Assembly: GCA_019828595.1 (NCBI GenBank)
Contig: JAHQRK010000024.1
Span: forward strand, 310,001-374,000
DNA: 64,000 nucleotides
Direction of reading: 5' to 3'
DNA from: Aphanomyces cochlioides
Taxonomy: Eukaryota; Oomycota; Saprolegniomycetes; Saprolegniales; Verrucalvaceae
The notes beneath the pieces were generated by a model. That model worked only from the letters and a program-made list of their open reading frames with translations. It had not been told where the DNA came from and did not search any database. This document shows, piece after piece, positions 45,111 to 56,740 of this stretch. The stretch's first letter is position 1; each line of letters opens with the position of its first letter. The translations under genes were made by a program, and so were the position numbers.

Positions 45111-45930
45111 ATACCCGAGGCATTATGGGTTTAACCAACTATCAAATATACACAAGCATTCCCCGGGTGACTGAATTGGTCTCCCCTATCTGAGTGTCTT
45201 TTGTCTATTTCGCGCGACTCAGCCCACACAGTTGATTGAGTACTTCGCTTAGCAGTAGATGAGCTTACTATGTTAAATAGACTCTTAACATGACAAACAA
45301 TAATGTAAGACCAGTGTCTCTATGGTGGTTCTATCACGACTGATGTTGCCTAGATCAAATCTGGGCTTTGACAACCTATCAAATATAATAAATGCATTGG
45401 TGGAGAAAGATTATTCACCGCAATGACAATCTTTCGTAGTTGAAGTTCTACGACGTCTCGACGTGTGCTACATCTAGATTTGACTCTTCTCTGAAAGATC
45501 AATTGAACAGGAGTCGCCAAGTCCTAAGCTATTAGAAATGACATCAACTGTCTGCGCGTTTGTCCGACAGTTTCTGTGTCTGCTGCTAACACGCTTTGCA
45601 AAAAATACAGAAATTCTCTGTTCACTCAGGCCCCATGAACCATTCAGTACAAGTTATGACTCGCGAAGGCGTCCTTACTAGGGAAGTAGAATATGAAAGC
45701 ACAGCCTATCCTTCCTTAATGATAACGCTGTTATAAAGTTGGTAGAAGCTCTTTGATCTCATTTACTATCTATGGCAGTGAAGTTCCTAGGTCGCCTCGA
45801 AGTGAGGCACTTTGAAGAGGGCTTCTACACATCACTCGAGAGTCAAAGCAACTTAAGTGTTTTACTTGGCAGTTATATATCTTCAATACATGCGTTTTAT
45901 TGTTCCCACGATTGTCCCACAATTTCCGAC
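45111..45930. other. Intergenic stretch, no gene seen
   Basis: No frame longer than 60 codons resembles a protein. CAACTATCAAATATA-type words occur at 45137 and 45373, hinting at further LTR-like repeat sequence, but no boundary can be set. Confidence 0.3.
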
Positions 45931-45933
45931 TAA

Positions 45934-46620
45934 GAGCAACCCCACCGGACACGCTAAACCGCTAAATTTTGTGAATCTGGCGTAGGTGTCCGGATAATAT
46001 TTCCCACCGCATGCGCTATATTCACACTTGACACGCTAGATCACACTTGGCACGCCAAATCTAGCGTGTCATCTAGCGTGCACGCTATCCGCATAGCAAG
46101 CGGTAGAATACGGATACAAAGAAAGAATGGACGACTTTTGGGATGAGTGGACCTCGAAGACGACGACGTCGAAGTGGCTGTCGCGATTGCTGAGCTCAAT
46201 ATGCTGAGAAATGGTGCCCAAAATAAGCAACGTGGAGGGTCCAGAAGCGGCAGAAGCGCGAACATTTTGTGCTGCCGCGGTGTCTACGCCATCCTGCTTG
46301 ATGCTGACTACTGGGGTTCAAGTCCAGTCTATCCGTCGGCGTACTTCCGCAAACATAACCAACCCTGAAGTTCCCTTGTCCTACACGTCGACCATTTGCT
46401 TGAGTGAAGAGCGACGAATCCGAGCTGTGTCGAGGTGACGCCGATGGCGACTGGCCTGACGGCTCGAAGGATGGTTCCTCTTGATGTGTTCTCATTGGCT
46501 AGCTGGGAAAATGTGAACTGAAAGGCTATTTTGCCCTGGGAAATGGTGTGTGTGTAACGCACGCTAAACGATCAAAATGTGTGCCATTAGCGTAATAGCG
46601 TGGCCCCGGCGGGGTTGCTA
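45934..46620 (+). mobile_element. PIF/Harbinger element, deleted, 687 bp, TAA target duplication
   Basis: Left end GAGCAACCCCACCGG and right end CCGGCGGGGTTGCTA are inverted copies, flanked by TAA on both sides (45931-45933, 46621-46623): the 3-bp TWA duplication of PIF/Harbinger. Sub-terminal CACGCTA-type words repeat in both orientations. Inside, a plus-strand frame (46147-46368) reads VAVAIAELNMLRN, QRGGSRSGRSANI and DYWGSSPVYPSAYFRK, the N-terminal region of Harbinger transposases. The DDE catalytic part is deleted. Confidence 0.8.
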
Positions 46621-46623
46621 TAA

Positions 46624-47569
46624 TAAGGGCATCTACACCAGACGAAGGTAAATTATCAGCTATACAATTGGTAGAAAATAGAAGAAACTGTCCAATAGTG
46701 ATGAGCAGAGAGGTCCAAGAACCATTTGATTGTTGAAATGAAAGTCTTGTGTCGTGCAACACCAAGACACTAACGACTGATGACTTTCATTTCAACTGTC
46801 ATGGCGACGAAGGAAGAGGAGAGAAAGGGAAGGTTTCAGCACGCATGTAGAAAAAGGAGTAATTATACATACCGCTTTTTGGTGGGGATGATTCATTTAC
46901 AGGTGCAAGAATTTTTTCAAAATCGCGACTGTAAAACAGATTTTACTGATCCTTTTACTGTTACACGCGTGGAGATGCCCTAAGAGTCAATTAAAGTCTC
47001 CCGAAACGAGGTCTTTGCTGGTTTACATTTTCATCTGTCTTGCGCAACCACTTCCGTGCCAGAAGTGGAGACAGATCAGGTTCTCGGTACCAAGGTTGGC
47101 CTTGCATGGTCTTCTTCAGTCGACAGAGTACGAGTGTGCACAGATTCAAGCCATGAAGTCGGCCATGAATTGTCTTCTTCAATATCTTGACAATGGAAAC
47201 ACTTGAGACGATCTCTCGACATGAACTCCGTTCCGAACGCAAGACTAAATGACATGCTGTACATTTCCAAGTTCTCATCGACAGATCATGCTGACGAAAT
47301 CTCGTCTGGGGTCGACTTTACACGGCGGAGATCTTGCTGTCGGGTCGGGTCCAATTGGAAGGACCATGCGATAAAATGCCTTTCTCCTGCCAATTCACGC
47401 TTGGCTAACAAGCGTCCACGTATGCCTCGGCTTTGTCATGAAAGCCAAAACGACGTGGTAATCACATGGCTTGGGAGAACAGAAAACAACACTGGAATTG
47501 CATGTAATGACAGAGCTACAACTTGGAGGCCTTTCATTTTCATTTCCGCCTTGCGCCACACCATCCGCC
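46624..47569. other. Intergenic stretch upstream of acyltransferase A
   Basis: Contains a 15-bp inverted repeat (GTTGAAATGAAAGTC at 46732-46746 and its complement at 46782-46796, 35-base loop). No gene is supported; the sequence just before 47570 should hold the promoter. Confidence 0.35.
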
Positions 47570-48715
47570 ATGAAATCTGTCGTTTTTCCCCTCATGCCAA
47601 CCGAGTTATCAAATGTGCACTCACCATCCATCTCAACGCTTACGTTCTACAATGCGAATGCCCCAGTCCCCGACACGAATCAAACCCGAGCCTTCCTCCA
47701 GAGTCGTATGGATGCCATTGTTCAAGTAAACCCTTGGCTCTCCGGTCAAATTCAAACGTGCGCTCACGGTGGTAATCGTCTCGTCCTGCGCTACGATGCC
47801 AATGCGAGCTCACTTCCTGTCGAAATCATCTCGATGCCAGCGCTATCTCCATCCTTGGAGTATGAAGCAGTGGCTGGAATGCTATCAAGTCTTGAAGCTC
47901 CACAGGGATCGGATGTCGTGGATGTCGTCAATGCGGCCCTCTTTCGTGTCTACTGGATTACCATTTCTTCCTCCCAATCTGCACTCTTTGTCTCAATGGC
48001 ACATGGCCTTGGCGACGGCTACACGTACTACCGCATCTATGGCATGCTCAGTGCAAACGCTAGTGTCGAAGCCCTTCTTCCTGAACGTGTGGACGATTTC
48101 CCAAGAGTACGAGCTGCCGCTATCAGTGATATCGATAATGTATTGTCAATGCTCGGAAGTGCTGCCCGTCGGGAGTCGACCAAAGATGAGCGTTCCCCTC
48201 GCACGCTTCACACGATTGATCCTGCGTGGATTGCAAACGAGAAAGCCAAGGCGTCCCAATCGGTGCCATTGGTATCAACCAACGACATACTCACGTCGTG
48301 GTTTTTCCGTCAGACAAAAGCTGACATTGGTGTCATGGTGATCAACTTGCGAGGTCGGGCCGAAGGTGTTGAGCCTCACATGGCCGGGAATTACCAAACT
48401 GTGGTGGCTTACCAACCTGAGGACTTTGCAACTCCCGCGTTGATTCGTGAGTCAGTTCTCCATGGCATGCGTCGAGCGCGCTCGAAAGAGCTACCACATG
48501 ACGTAAGAACAGTATCGTTGACCACATCGTGGGCGTCTTTGTACAAGCAAGTCGTGCTTCCAGCATGGAAGATGGTGGAACACTGGCCGATCACGAATGG
48601 GCGCTCAATGTTTTCGAATGGCGCGGTGATATTTCAACGCACTCAAGGTTCGATCGGCGTCTTGATGCGAACACAACATGACGTTGCGAAGCAACCAACT
48701 CTATTCATGCCGTAG
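47570..48715 (+). CDS. CAT/BAHD/condensation-fold acyltransferase-like protein (copy A)
   Basis: Intact, 381 residues. ATG 47570 is chosen because SPSISTLTFY follows at the same distance as in copy B. N-terminal: RMDAIVQVNPWLSGQI. Active-site motif HGLGDG at residues ~145-150 (SMAHGLGDGYTYYRIYGML), the HxxxDG of the chloramphenicol acetyltransferase/condensation/BAHD superfamily. Later: VSTNDILTSWFFRQTK and the structural INLRGRAEGVEPHMAGNY, comparable to the RxR...GN segment near the second half of these enzymes. C-terminal: GAVIFQRTQGSIGVLMRT. Superfamily members transfer an acyl group from CoA or a carrier to an alcohol or amine; substrate here is unknown. No signal peptide or membrane segment. 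Convergent with copy C, 92 bp away. Confidence 0.7.
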   Translation: MKSVVFPLMPTELSNVHSPSISTLTFYNANAPVPDTNQTRAFLQSRMDAIVQVNPWLSGQIQTCAHGGNRLVLRYDANASSLPVEIISMPALSPSLEYEAVAGMLSSLEAPQGSDVVDVVNAALFRVYWITISSSQSALFVSMAHGLGDGYTYYRIYGMLSANASVEALLPERVDDFPRVRAAAISDIDNVLSMLGSAARRESTKDERSPRTLHTIDPAWIANEKAKASQSVPLVSTNDILTSWFFRQTKADIGVMVINLRGRAEGVEPHMAGNYQTVVAYQPEDFATPALIRESVLHGMRRARSKELPHDVRTVSLTTSWASLYKQVVLPAWKMVEHWPITNGRSMFSNGAVIFQRTQGSIGVLMRTQHDVAKQPTLFMP

Positions 48716-48807
48716 AACAAATTGCCGAGTCCACCAACTTGGTGACAATTATAGCCATAAACTAAACTTGGTATTAAATCCATCATGTGTCTGCTTCCCC
48801 AGGCACA

Positions 48808-49993
48808 TCATCCTCGTTCACGTGTTTCTAGTGGGCTTGACTGGGAGTCTACAGCTGGGTCGTTGTCCACCACGAGGTCTTTACGACTGCTCAGCAAAAC
48901 TCCGATCGAGGTTGAAGTCCGTTGGAAAAATATAATCGTGGATGTGAATGGGACTGTCGAGGACACGGAAGGCAGATGCTCTAGCATGGTCCATCCAGGG
49001 AGCTCTACCGATTCGTACAACGTAACCCATGATGAAACAAGGGTTGAGGAATTCGACCACATGGATGGGAAGTTCCCTGAACGTGCTCGGCGAAAGCCAT
49101 TCGCAGCGATCGACTCTCGGATGAGGGCTGGATTGGCGTAGTCGTCTGGTTGATACCCAAGTGCCGACTCGTAGTTTCCAGCGTGAGCGCGATCCACGTC
49201 TTCAACTCGGCCTCGAAAGTTGATCGCCATGAAGCCATCGTCGCACTGAGAGATTCGAAATGCCCATGAGGTCAGGATGTCGTTTGTCGAGACAAAACCC
49301 ACGGGAGACGCATCCTTGTGCTTGTTCTTCTCATCTGCGATCCACTTTGAGTTGAAAGTGTGGATTGAATATGAAGAACTGGACGTGAATGCCATTGTGC
49401 CGACCATATTGACGATGAATGGCAAGGACGTCAGCAATTCAGTCGAATCATTGCCGCCTTTGACAATCTTTTCAGCCTTTGAAGTAAAATCCAAAATTCT
49501 CGTAGCCGTCAACGCTTCGACCGGAGTATTGCCGCTAAGCATGCCATAGAGGCGGTAATACGTGTATCCGTCCGCAACGACATGGCTAAGGGAGAAATAC
49601 AAAGCAGCTTGGGATTCAGAGATGGTGATCCACGTCACACGGAGCATGGGATGGTCGCTGTTGACCAAAGTCGTACCATTGACAACATCAAATGGGATGC
49701 ACTTGTTGACGATTTGGGTATAATCAAGTTGCCGCGATATATGTGGTATTTGCGCTTCTTCGACCACTATCTTGGAAGGTTTTGGACCAAATTCAAGCGT
49801 CAGATTCGACTAGAACCAACCACTTTTTATCGAGCCATGGGTTGGCGTGGACGATGGCGTCGACTTGTTCTTCAAGGTACGCTTTCGTGTCTGCGTGAGA
49901 AGAGGCGCTTGTCGTGGAATAGAATGTAATGGTCGAAATCGGTGGAACATATACCGTTGTGTGCTCCGCGTCCAAGAGCTTCAGTGATTGCAT
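48808..49993 (-). pseudogene. Acyltransferase-like protein (copy C), broken
   Basis: ATG 49993 begins MQSLKLLDAEHT, then PPISTITFYST and EQVDAIVHANPWL. A frameshift near 49820 and a TAG in the following WF-SN segment break it. The rest is open: HISRQLDYTQIV, active-site SLSHVVADGYTYYRLYGML, WIADEKNKHKDASPVGFVST, AINFRGRVEDVDRAHAGNYE, FRRARSGNFPSMWSNSSTLV, IIFFQRTSTSIGVLL, ending at 48808. HxxxDG is kept, so the break may be recent. It belongs to the minus-strand subgroup with copies D, E and F. Confidence 0.75.
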
Positions 49994-52005
49994 CTTGGCA
50001 AATGCAAGAATGACCATGGAATGTCGAGAGAACGACAGAGTGCTTGGAAAGTTTGGGATAAAGTATTTGCGATCGAGCGACTGTGAGGCACGGCATGGCA
50101 GACCAGCCTGAACCAATCAAGATGTCAACAGCGTTACAATTTCCGCAGCGGAAGTTGCGGAATGAGGGTGTCAGACTTCCGCAAATTAACGCAAACTCGA
50201 CCGCAAAGTATATCTAGGTTGCTTCAACGAACTAAGCATGTGCGAAGTAGTTTCGAATATCAAGCGCACAACGTATCTGAAAGGTTGTGCTGCATTAAAT
50301 CAATATCTATCGCTGCTGAAAGAGTGTTATATGTGCTTCCGCATTTCCGCAAAGGACAAAAAATGTAAGAATGGTACTGCCCAAAACTATCTAGGGCCCA
50401 TCTCTTGCTTTCAAGCCATGCTCTTGTTGTTTTGGAAATGCCAAAGTCTCAAAATGTTGGCCCGCAGTGAGCATATTCCGAGTTCTGCACATCGTGGGCA
50501 CAATCGATGTGCTGAACGATTAGCCAATCAAAATGAATTTAAGAATATTTTCAGCCAATAAAACCTTCCTCATATTCCAGTCTTTTCGGTTCAATACTTT
50601 GTCAAGCTTGACACGACACTACGTAATGTCGAAGCGAGATAATAACGATGTTTCCAAGTGATTGGTAGATAAAGCCATGTATATTTTGGACCTATAATTA
50701 GAATTGACACCTGCAATTAATGAATTGACTTTCTGTATAGTATTCTCGTAGAATATCATGTATCTATAATGTATCATATTGAACTATATCTAAAAAATGA
50801 TATTAGTGTGCAAAATGACACAAAGCAAGAGTTATCTTATTAGAACAAAGCTCCTTTTTACCTTTCTTCTTTTTCGATGCTTCTTGGGGCACTGGAAGAC
50901 TGCTGGTCTTGCGCTTTGGCCTCTCACTTGCTATCATGAACGCAAGCGCTATCGTTTGCGATTCGAACGCTCGCAACTTCAGGGTCTTCAACTTGTTGGG
51001 TGGTTTGAATTTCATTAGTTGGTATTTGATTTCTGATAAGGTCTTCAATCTTCATTTCAAGGTCTTCGACGCGCTCGCTAAGCAACATGTACATTTCTTG
51101 TTGTTCCTTAATTTCATTTTGAAGGCCTAGGTCTAAAACGTGGCTTTGACTTGTACCCTCTGACGATGAATGCTCACGACTCCGAGGGCGCTTCTTGAGC
51201 AAGTTGTGCAGCTCGGAGTTATGGGCTTTCCTTTCAGAGAGCGTCATACCCTGAAATAAAGCTAGATCTTCACCTATAGTGATGATGAGATAGTCGGCAG
51301 AAAATGTGCTCACCTTCTAAGATTGTATAAATCTCACCGTCTTCATGCATTGACTTTTCCCATGCCCCCTGATCTGTATGATACACCTGTAATGCGCGGG
51401 GTAGTGTCCAACCGTCAGGAGATGTGGCAGCCTCCAACATTCCATCTCACTGGCCTTGATGCCATCGCAGTCTTCCCGCAAGGTGAAATACACACTGACC
51501 AGTCGATTCATATTTAATGTGACGTCATCGTGTGAAATGGTGTTATCCGTCATATTATCCAGATGCGGTATTATCAACGTTGATTCCACTGGTGTTTTCA
51601 CCGGTGAAAGCACAGCTGATTCTGCGATTTCAACGGTGATGTCAACAGTGATTGCAACGGTTATGACATCTGTGATATCAACGCTTGTTCAATCGTGCTG
51701 AATCTATTTGTAATCAACGCTGATAAAAGCGATGATCGTAGCGCTAAATCACCGCATCTGTATCTTTGTCTGGTGGATGATTCGAGGTCCAGCTTGACCC
51801 AGCTGACCATCATTTTGTCCTCTTGGGTCTTGGCGATTGGTTGAATATTTTAACCGATAGGATTGATGTATTTTTATTATTTGTAGGGATAGGCCGTCGC
51901 TGGACCGGGAGATTAATGGGTCTTTTCTTGGTGCACGGCAGCTCCCGGGTGTAGTGGTTTCGAAGAAACCCTGCACCCCCACCCCACGCGTGAGCCTGAT
52001 CAGCC
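49994..52005. other. Intergenic region with one coiled-coil frame
   Basis: A minus-strand frame at 51313-50924 has LLKKRPRSREHSSSEG then a coiled coil (LLSERVEDLEMKIEDLI); a Lys-rich continuation lies in another frame to 50803. It may be a degenerate gene with an N-terminal region at 51613-51317, but I recognise no family. 51540-51720 has degenerate repeats of TCAACGGTGAT type. The rest (49994-50800) is AT-rich without genes. Confidence 0.3.
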
Positions 52006-52689
52006 GGTTAATGGGCACTACTCCAAATGAACACCCGTCAGGATTTCAAATGCATTTTTATACCGGATAACATTATCCGGATTTAAAGGGTGAATTCACA
52101 CAAAAGGAGTTATTCGAGGGTGAAGACGATATGGTAGAATATGATCACTTTTCGGACAATATCTGAGAATGAATCCTCGGACATACTTGACGTTTGTATT
52201 GGACTTAACGGGAACACATTTTGTCCGAACACTTGGTCAATATGCAATATGCTCGGACATACCTGTGGTTCGTATAGGCACAAGGTGGGTACATTCGTGT
52301 TGGCCCCGAGCGCACGGGAGGCCGTCTGCGCAAGCGCGGCCGGACGAGAGCGCGGATCTAAGCCTCTCGTGTTAACCAAATGATCTTTATTTAATTCTCA
52401 TCGGGAAAAGCGGCAGGTAGGCCTTTAGACCGTGCCGCTCCCTGGCGAGGCCTGTGGAGCAATGAATCACACTTTATCGGAAAATAGTATTTTATCCGTT
52501 TAAATGCTCTAAGTACGTGTCCGAAGCGTGTCGCATGTCCGAGTCGTGATGGTATGGAAAATTTCCATCCGGATAAATTCAGACGACAAGTATGTCCCCC
52601 GTTTTTGGCGGCAAGGCATGTATATCTCCAGTTTAACCCTTGTGAGCTGTTTTTTAAACAAATTGCAATAGAATCGTCATACGACCTCT

Positions 52690-53392
52690 CAGACTTGTCG
52701 GGATACACCCACAAGGAGGTCATGCAAGCAACACTCCATGGAGCGACACCGATTGAGTGGTGTATGAAGGGGAGCTCTGTGTATGAACTGGATTAACATT
52801 CCCAACATAAGTTGGATTACTTAGGTCTAGCATATCTTGTCCTATGTGCAGTAATACAATGACGTTATCGTTCGATAAGAAGCGATGGCGTTGTCGACGT
52901 GCCTCGTGCGAAGTTGAATTCAGCGTGCGTGCGAACACTAAGTTTTCCAAGTCAAACATGGTCATGTCCAAGATAAGATGAATTCTGTATTATTGGGCTT
53001 CTACGAAGACATTGAAGTCATGTATGCAAGATCACGATGCTTCGCACACTACAGTGAGCAAGTGGTTTCAGTTTTGTCGCGAAGTCTGCGGCAGAGAAAT
53101 GGGTTCATGCACTCATAAAGTACATTAGGCATATTATACAGCCATGAATATCATATCTCATAGTTTACTAGGTAGAAGGGGTAGGATCGATTGTCGAAAT
53201 AGACGAGACTTTGAAGAAGTCAAAGTATGGCCGCGGGTAAACCATTCGAGCAATTTTGGCAATCCTGTGAACAGTGCCCACACTCAGTCTATCGAAGGAG
53301 TGTGGGAAGTTGGAATCAAGCAATACTTGAAGGCGATGCGAGGTGTACGCAGCGATCTGCTACAATCATATCTCAACATGTTTATGTGGTGA
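52690..53392 (+). pseudogene. ISXO2-like (Merlin) transposase with internal deletion
   Basis: Blocks: ATPIEWCMKG, then a zinc ribbon CPMCSNTMTL...RWRCRRASCEVEFSVRANT (52841 on), VSKWFQFCREVCGREMG, a catalytic-start motif VGSIVEIDETLKKSKYGRG (53160-53220), and, in a neighbouring frame, the C-terminal NPVNSAHTQSIEGVWE and DLLQSYLNMFMW. The ~80 residues between KYGRG and the HTQSIE region are deleted, removing the second catalytic Asp. Frame changes near 52780, 52980 and 53220. Inactive. Confidence 0.75.
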
Positions 53393-53500
53393 AGCTGGGT
53401 CTTTCCAACTAATGCTACAGCTGCGATGTACAGTGGCTCTCAAAAGTCTACACCCCCTGGAAAATTTTGAGAAAATTTCACCTCCATGACACTACACATT

Positions 53501-53998
53501 ACATCTACAGGGAACGACGCTGAATAGTGGACTAATTCTCCAAATTGATTGGTTAGAATATTAGCCAATTAGAGGCACTTTCGGAAAATAATATTGTCGC
53601 TATATTATATTTTCTCGAAGAATATAAATAGACAGAGTTTTTATCCCGAGACCTGCTGGTTAAGTAAAAATCAAATCACATTCGAAACGAGAGTAGTTAT
53701 GATTACAGAGGCTTGAATTAAAAATACCAAGAACCGTATTATATCCAATTATCGACGTGGCTTCGGCCAACGTGTGGGTCTCGCATATTCCCGCGACATA
53801 AAGCTTCTGGCCAATTGTCGGTCGAAATCGATGATGCACAGACATTGGGAGGCAATGTAGTTTGGCTGTGGAGGCATGCCAAAGTTATAAATTGCACAAC
53901 TCCAAAATCAAGCCAATAGAGATGTAGAAAAATAATTTCTTGGAATTTATTGGCAAATATCTTCTTGTCCACTATTCAGCGTCGTTCCCTGTAGATGT
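53501..53998. mobile_element. MITE-like inverted-repeat insert in the Tc1-like block
   Basis: Perfect 32-bp inverted repeats, starting ACATCTACAGGGAACGACGC at 53501-53532 and ending with the complement at 53967-53998. No coding content. Boundaries could instead be the internal TA (53508-53991). Confidence 0.7.
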
Positions 53999-54237
53999 GT
54001 CAAGTGGCTCAATCGATAGGATATGATATTAACTACATTTCTGGCATATCTGATGACACATTCATGGTCACAATTGAGTTAAAATTTTCGACGGCAAATA
54101 AGTACTACTCTCAAAAATTTGCACCCCCTCACAGGTTTGGCGAATTCTTGCCATCCATGGGGCCTGAAGTGATCACAGTGCTTTCTAATCATTAATAAAT
54201 TTCACCTCAACTTGAAACAAGTCTTTTGGTTACCCTC

Positions 54238-55280
54238 ATGGACCCTCAACGCAATGGAAAAGAATTTTCTTATGACATGCGCCTCGCTGTTATAGAAAAG
54301 TTCCGAGATGGCTTTGGCAGCAAGAACAAAACTACTGGACATGCCTCTTTCTTCGGTTGAAACTATCCTCGCAAGTATAAAAACTCTCGCCAAACTATTG
54401 TCCTGCCCCGCTCTGGTCGCCCCCGCTCAACTACTTCCGCTGAGGATCGCGAGATTCATCGCGAAATCGTGAAAAATCGACGGATTAGTGCCGCAACTCT
54501 CAAGAATCTTTCAAAATTTTCTACGAAAAAGACATCTGTGAAGAGACATATCGACGACGTATAAAAGAAAAGGGTTTATGTGGACGTGCGGGTCGTAAGA
54601 AGCTCTTCCTCTCCCATGCGAATCGCGCGAAGCGTTTACGCTTTGCACTTGAGCATGAATTTTGGTCAATCAATGATTGGAAGAAAGTCCTTTTTACAGA
54701 GGAAGTCTCTTCAACTTATCCGGACCAAATGGACGGATTTATGTCTGGGGAAAACCTGGCGAAGAGTTCATTGATGAGTGCCTTGTGCGAACTTTTAAAA
54801 GTGGTCGAAAATCTGTTATGGTTTGGGGGTTATCAACTACAATGGGGTTGGAGCTCTTCGTTTCTGTTAAGGAACTATGAAATCTGGCGACTATATCGAC
54901 CTTTTGGACGAGGCACTGACGGATGATTTTGAAAAAAATCGACTTACCCGTTGATGTTGTCTTTCAACAGGATAACGCGCTCTTTCAACAGGATAACGCG
55001 CCATTTCATAAGGCCAAGATTGTCCTCGATTTGTTTGAAAATGTATTAACACCCTAGATCACCCTCCTCAAAGCTCTGATCTTAATCCCATTGAGCACGA
55101 ATGGGAGTGGATTGACCGCCGAATTTGCAAGCTCCACCTTCTTTGATTGTTGCCTTGAAGAGAAAATTTTGTCGCTTGTGGGATGAAATTCCTATTGAGT
55201 TTATCCACAACCTCATTTAATCAATGTCTGACCGTATTGCTGATGTCATTGCTGCTAAAGGAGGCTCAGTCGAGTATTAA
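54238..55280 (+). pseudogene. Tc1/IS630-type transposase, frameshifted
   Basis: ATG 54238 starts MDPQRNGKEFSYDMRLAVIE. Then come a GRPRSTTSAEDREIHREIVK HTH-linker region and an ISAATLKNL segment. After frame changes: GRAGRKKLFLSHANRAKRL, FALEHEFWSINDWKKVLFTE (first catalytic Asp in NDWKKVLF), GPNGRIYVWGKPGEE, SVMVWG, and near 54960 VVFQQDNAPFHKAKI with the second Asp. A 20-bp tandem duplication (CTTTCAACAGGATAACGCGC at 54963 and 54983) disrupts it there. SDLNPIEHEWEWI holds the third acidic residue (about 55085). Order and motifs are classical Tc1; several frameshifts make it dead. Confidence 0.8.
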
Positions 55281-55760
55281 ACTGTAATACACGTTGCATT
55301 CTTGTTAAATTTGTCTTTGGGGTGTAGACTATTGACAGTGGTACTATTATGATTTCCTCTGGTGCTTCCTTCTCTCCGTGATTATGACTGTGATGGCTAG
55401 TTTAGTGTATCCACAGCACCTCGGGGCATCGAATGAGCCACTCTACACCTCTAATCGGTGAGTGCATCTAGATAAATGACAAAATGTAAAACAAAATCGA
55501 GGGTTGTGCAGACTTACGAGAGCCACTGTATTTCAAAGGATTAGTGATAGATATTCGAAAAGAATGCTAATACACTTGTTTTTGTTTCTCCATACCATAT
55601 CGTCTTCCCCCCTCGGACGACTCCTTTTGTGTGAATTTACCCTGTGAAATCCGGATAATGTTATCCGGTATAAAATGCTTCAATTGTAGTAGTGCCGGTT
55701 AATGAGAGGAGGCAATATCAAGTTTCGTAGTCTATCCGGTTAAAACTACCTACAGTAGGG

Positions 55761-56740
55761 TCAACCAAATGAGCAGTTCAACGTCTTTGACAGGATGCTT
55801 TCAACACCGTTGATTGTCCAACGGTCCTCATTCATACACAGAAACATTTGAACCTCGAGGTTTTGAGGAAGTAGTGGACCTCGTCGTTCTCCCAGAGCGG
55901 ATTTTGCTCGAGCAAAAAAGCGCTCGCATAAGTTGGAGGTAGGCAAGAGGAAGTCAAGATTCATGTATCCATTGAGCTGTTCGGCCCTTTGGCGCTTGAC
56001 AGCTCTTTCGAACAAGGATAAATGGTCTTCAGGGCCTGGTCGGGGAAGAAATCCATCCCTGCCAGGCAGGAACGTTATCCGGAATTTTTTTGAAGTTTTT
56101 TTTAAAAATATCAAAAAGTATTTTTTCGATTTTCTTGAAAATGTGTCTGAAGCAGGAACAGACTTGTTGAGGCAGAGATGGATCATCTCTGCCTGGAAAA
56201 AGGCGTTCCTGCCTGAGTTTATCCGAAAAGCATGAACGACCCCATTATCCGGAAATTATTGGAATTGACCAATCAGAAGCCTGAATCCGTCCCTGAAGCA
56301 TGGATGGAATGTTCGGCGACCAGGCCCTCATTGTCGCCATCACTAGACCGTTCATCACTTCTCAAATGGGCAACACTACGTCGCTCAACGGGTGTGAGCG
56401 CTGAGATGTTGCCCATTTGAATTTTCACCATGCCCGATTCGAATTCGGGATATTGTACTATTTCTCCATTGGCTGAAATATATGGAGTCATTTCCGGATA
56501 AATGTCCAGTCAAAACAAGCTGACGTTGTAGAGTCCTTTTGTAGATCAATAGTCACTTTGTTCAGCTCCGTCAAGTGACCATACACCTTAGCGAGAGAGT
56601 CATCTTGATGACGAGTTGGCAAACTAATTTCCACATTATTCATCAGCAAATCGCGCAGATGTGGTTTATTTGCCATGAAGCGCTCCAGCATGTCAAATGT
56701 GGAGCTCCCACCGTGTCACGTTGCGAGTTTTAGCTGCAAG
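55761..56740 (-). pseudogene. hAT transposase remnant
   Basis: Reading leftwards: MANKPHLRDLLMNNVEISLP, TRHQDDSLAKVYGHLTELNK and VTIDLQKDSTT, then EIVQYPEFESGMVKIQMGN. After an inserted ~150-bp inverted-repeat stretch (arms CAGGCAGGAACG at 56063-56074 and complement at 56204-56215) comes the hAT C-terminal dimerisation region: RQRAEQLNGYMNLDFLLP, TSNLCERFFARAKSALGER and LEVQMFLCMNEDRW. N-terminal BED finger and catalytic core are missing. Confidence 0.75.

Larger units (their letters stand above)
53431..55345 (+). mobile_element. Tc1-like element(s) nested in the Merlin element
   Basis: The left end CAGTGGCTCTCAAAAGTCTACACCCC (53431, after TA) and the right end GGGGTGTAGACTATTGACAGTGG (before TA at 55342) are inverted relatives. 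A further similar end (AGTACTACTCTCAAAAATTTGCACCCC) at 54101 suggests two overlapping copies, the transposase-bearing one being 54101-55345. The block also carries a shorter inverted-repeat insertion at 53501-53998. Confidence 0.7.
52014..55696. mobile_element. Merlin/ISXO2-type DNA transposon, 3.7 kb, nested insertions
   Basis: Terminal inverted repeats of about 110-120 bp start GGCACTACT and contain the palindrome CCGGATAACATTATCCGG and the word TTCACACAAAAGGAGT. Perfect 8-bp target duplications GGTTAATG lie at 52006-52013 and 55697-55704. The 8-bp size and the ISXO2-like transposase inside fit Merlin (IS1016-related) elements. A Tc1-like block fills most of the right half. Confidence 0.8.

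Noticed and set aside
51540..51720. Possible transcription-factor site array (TCAACGGTGAT words)
   Set aside because: Too degenerate and no gene nearby to regulate; left as low-complexity.
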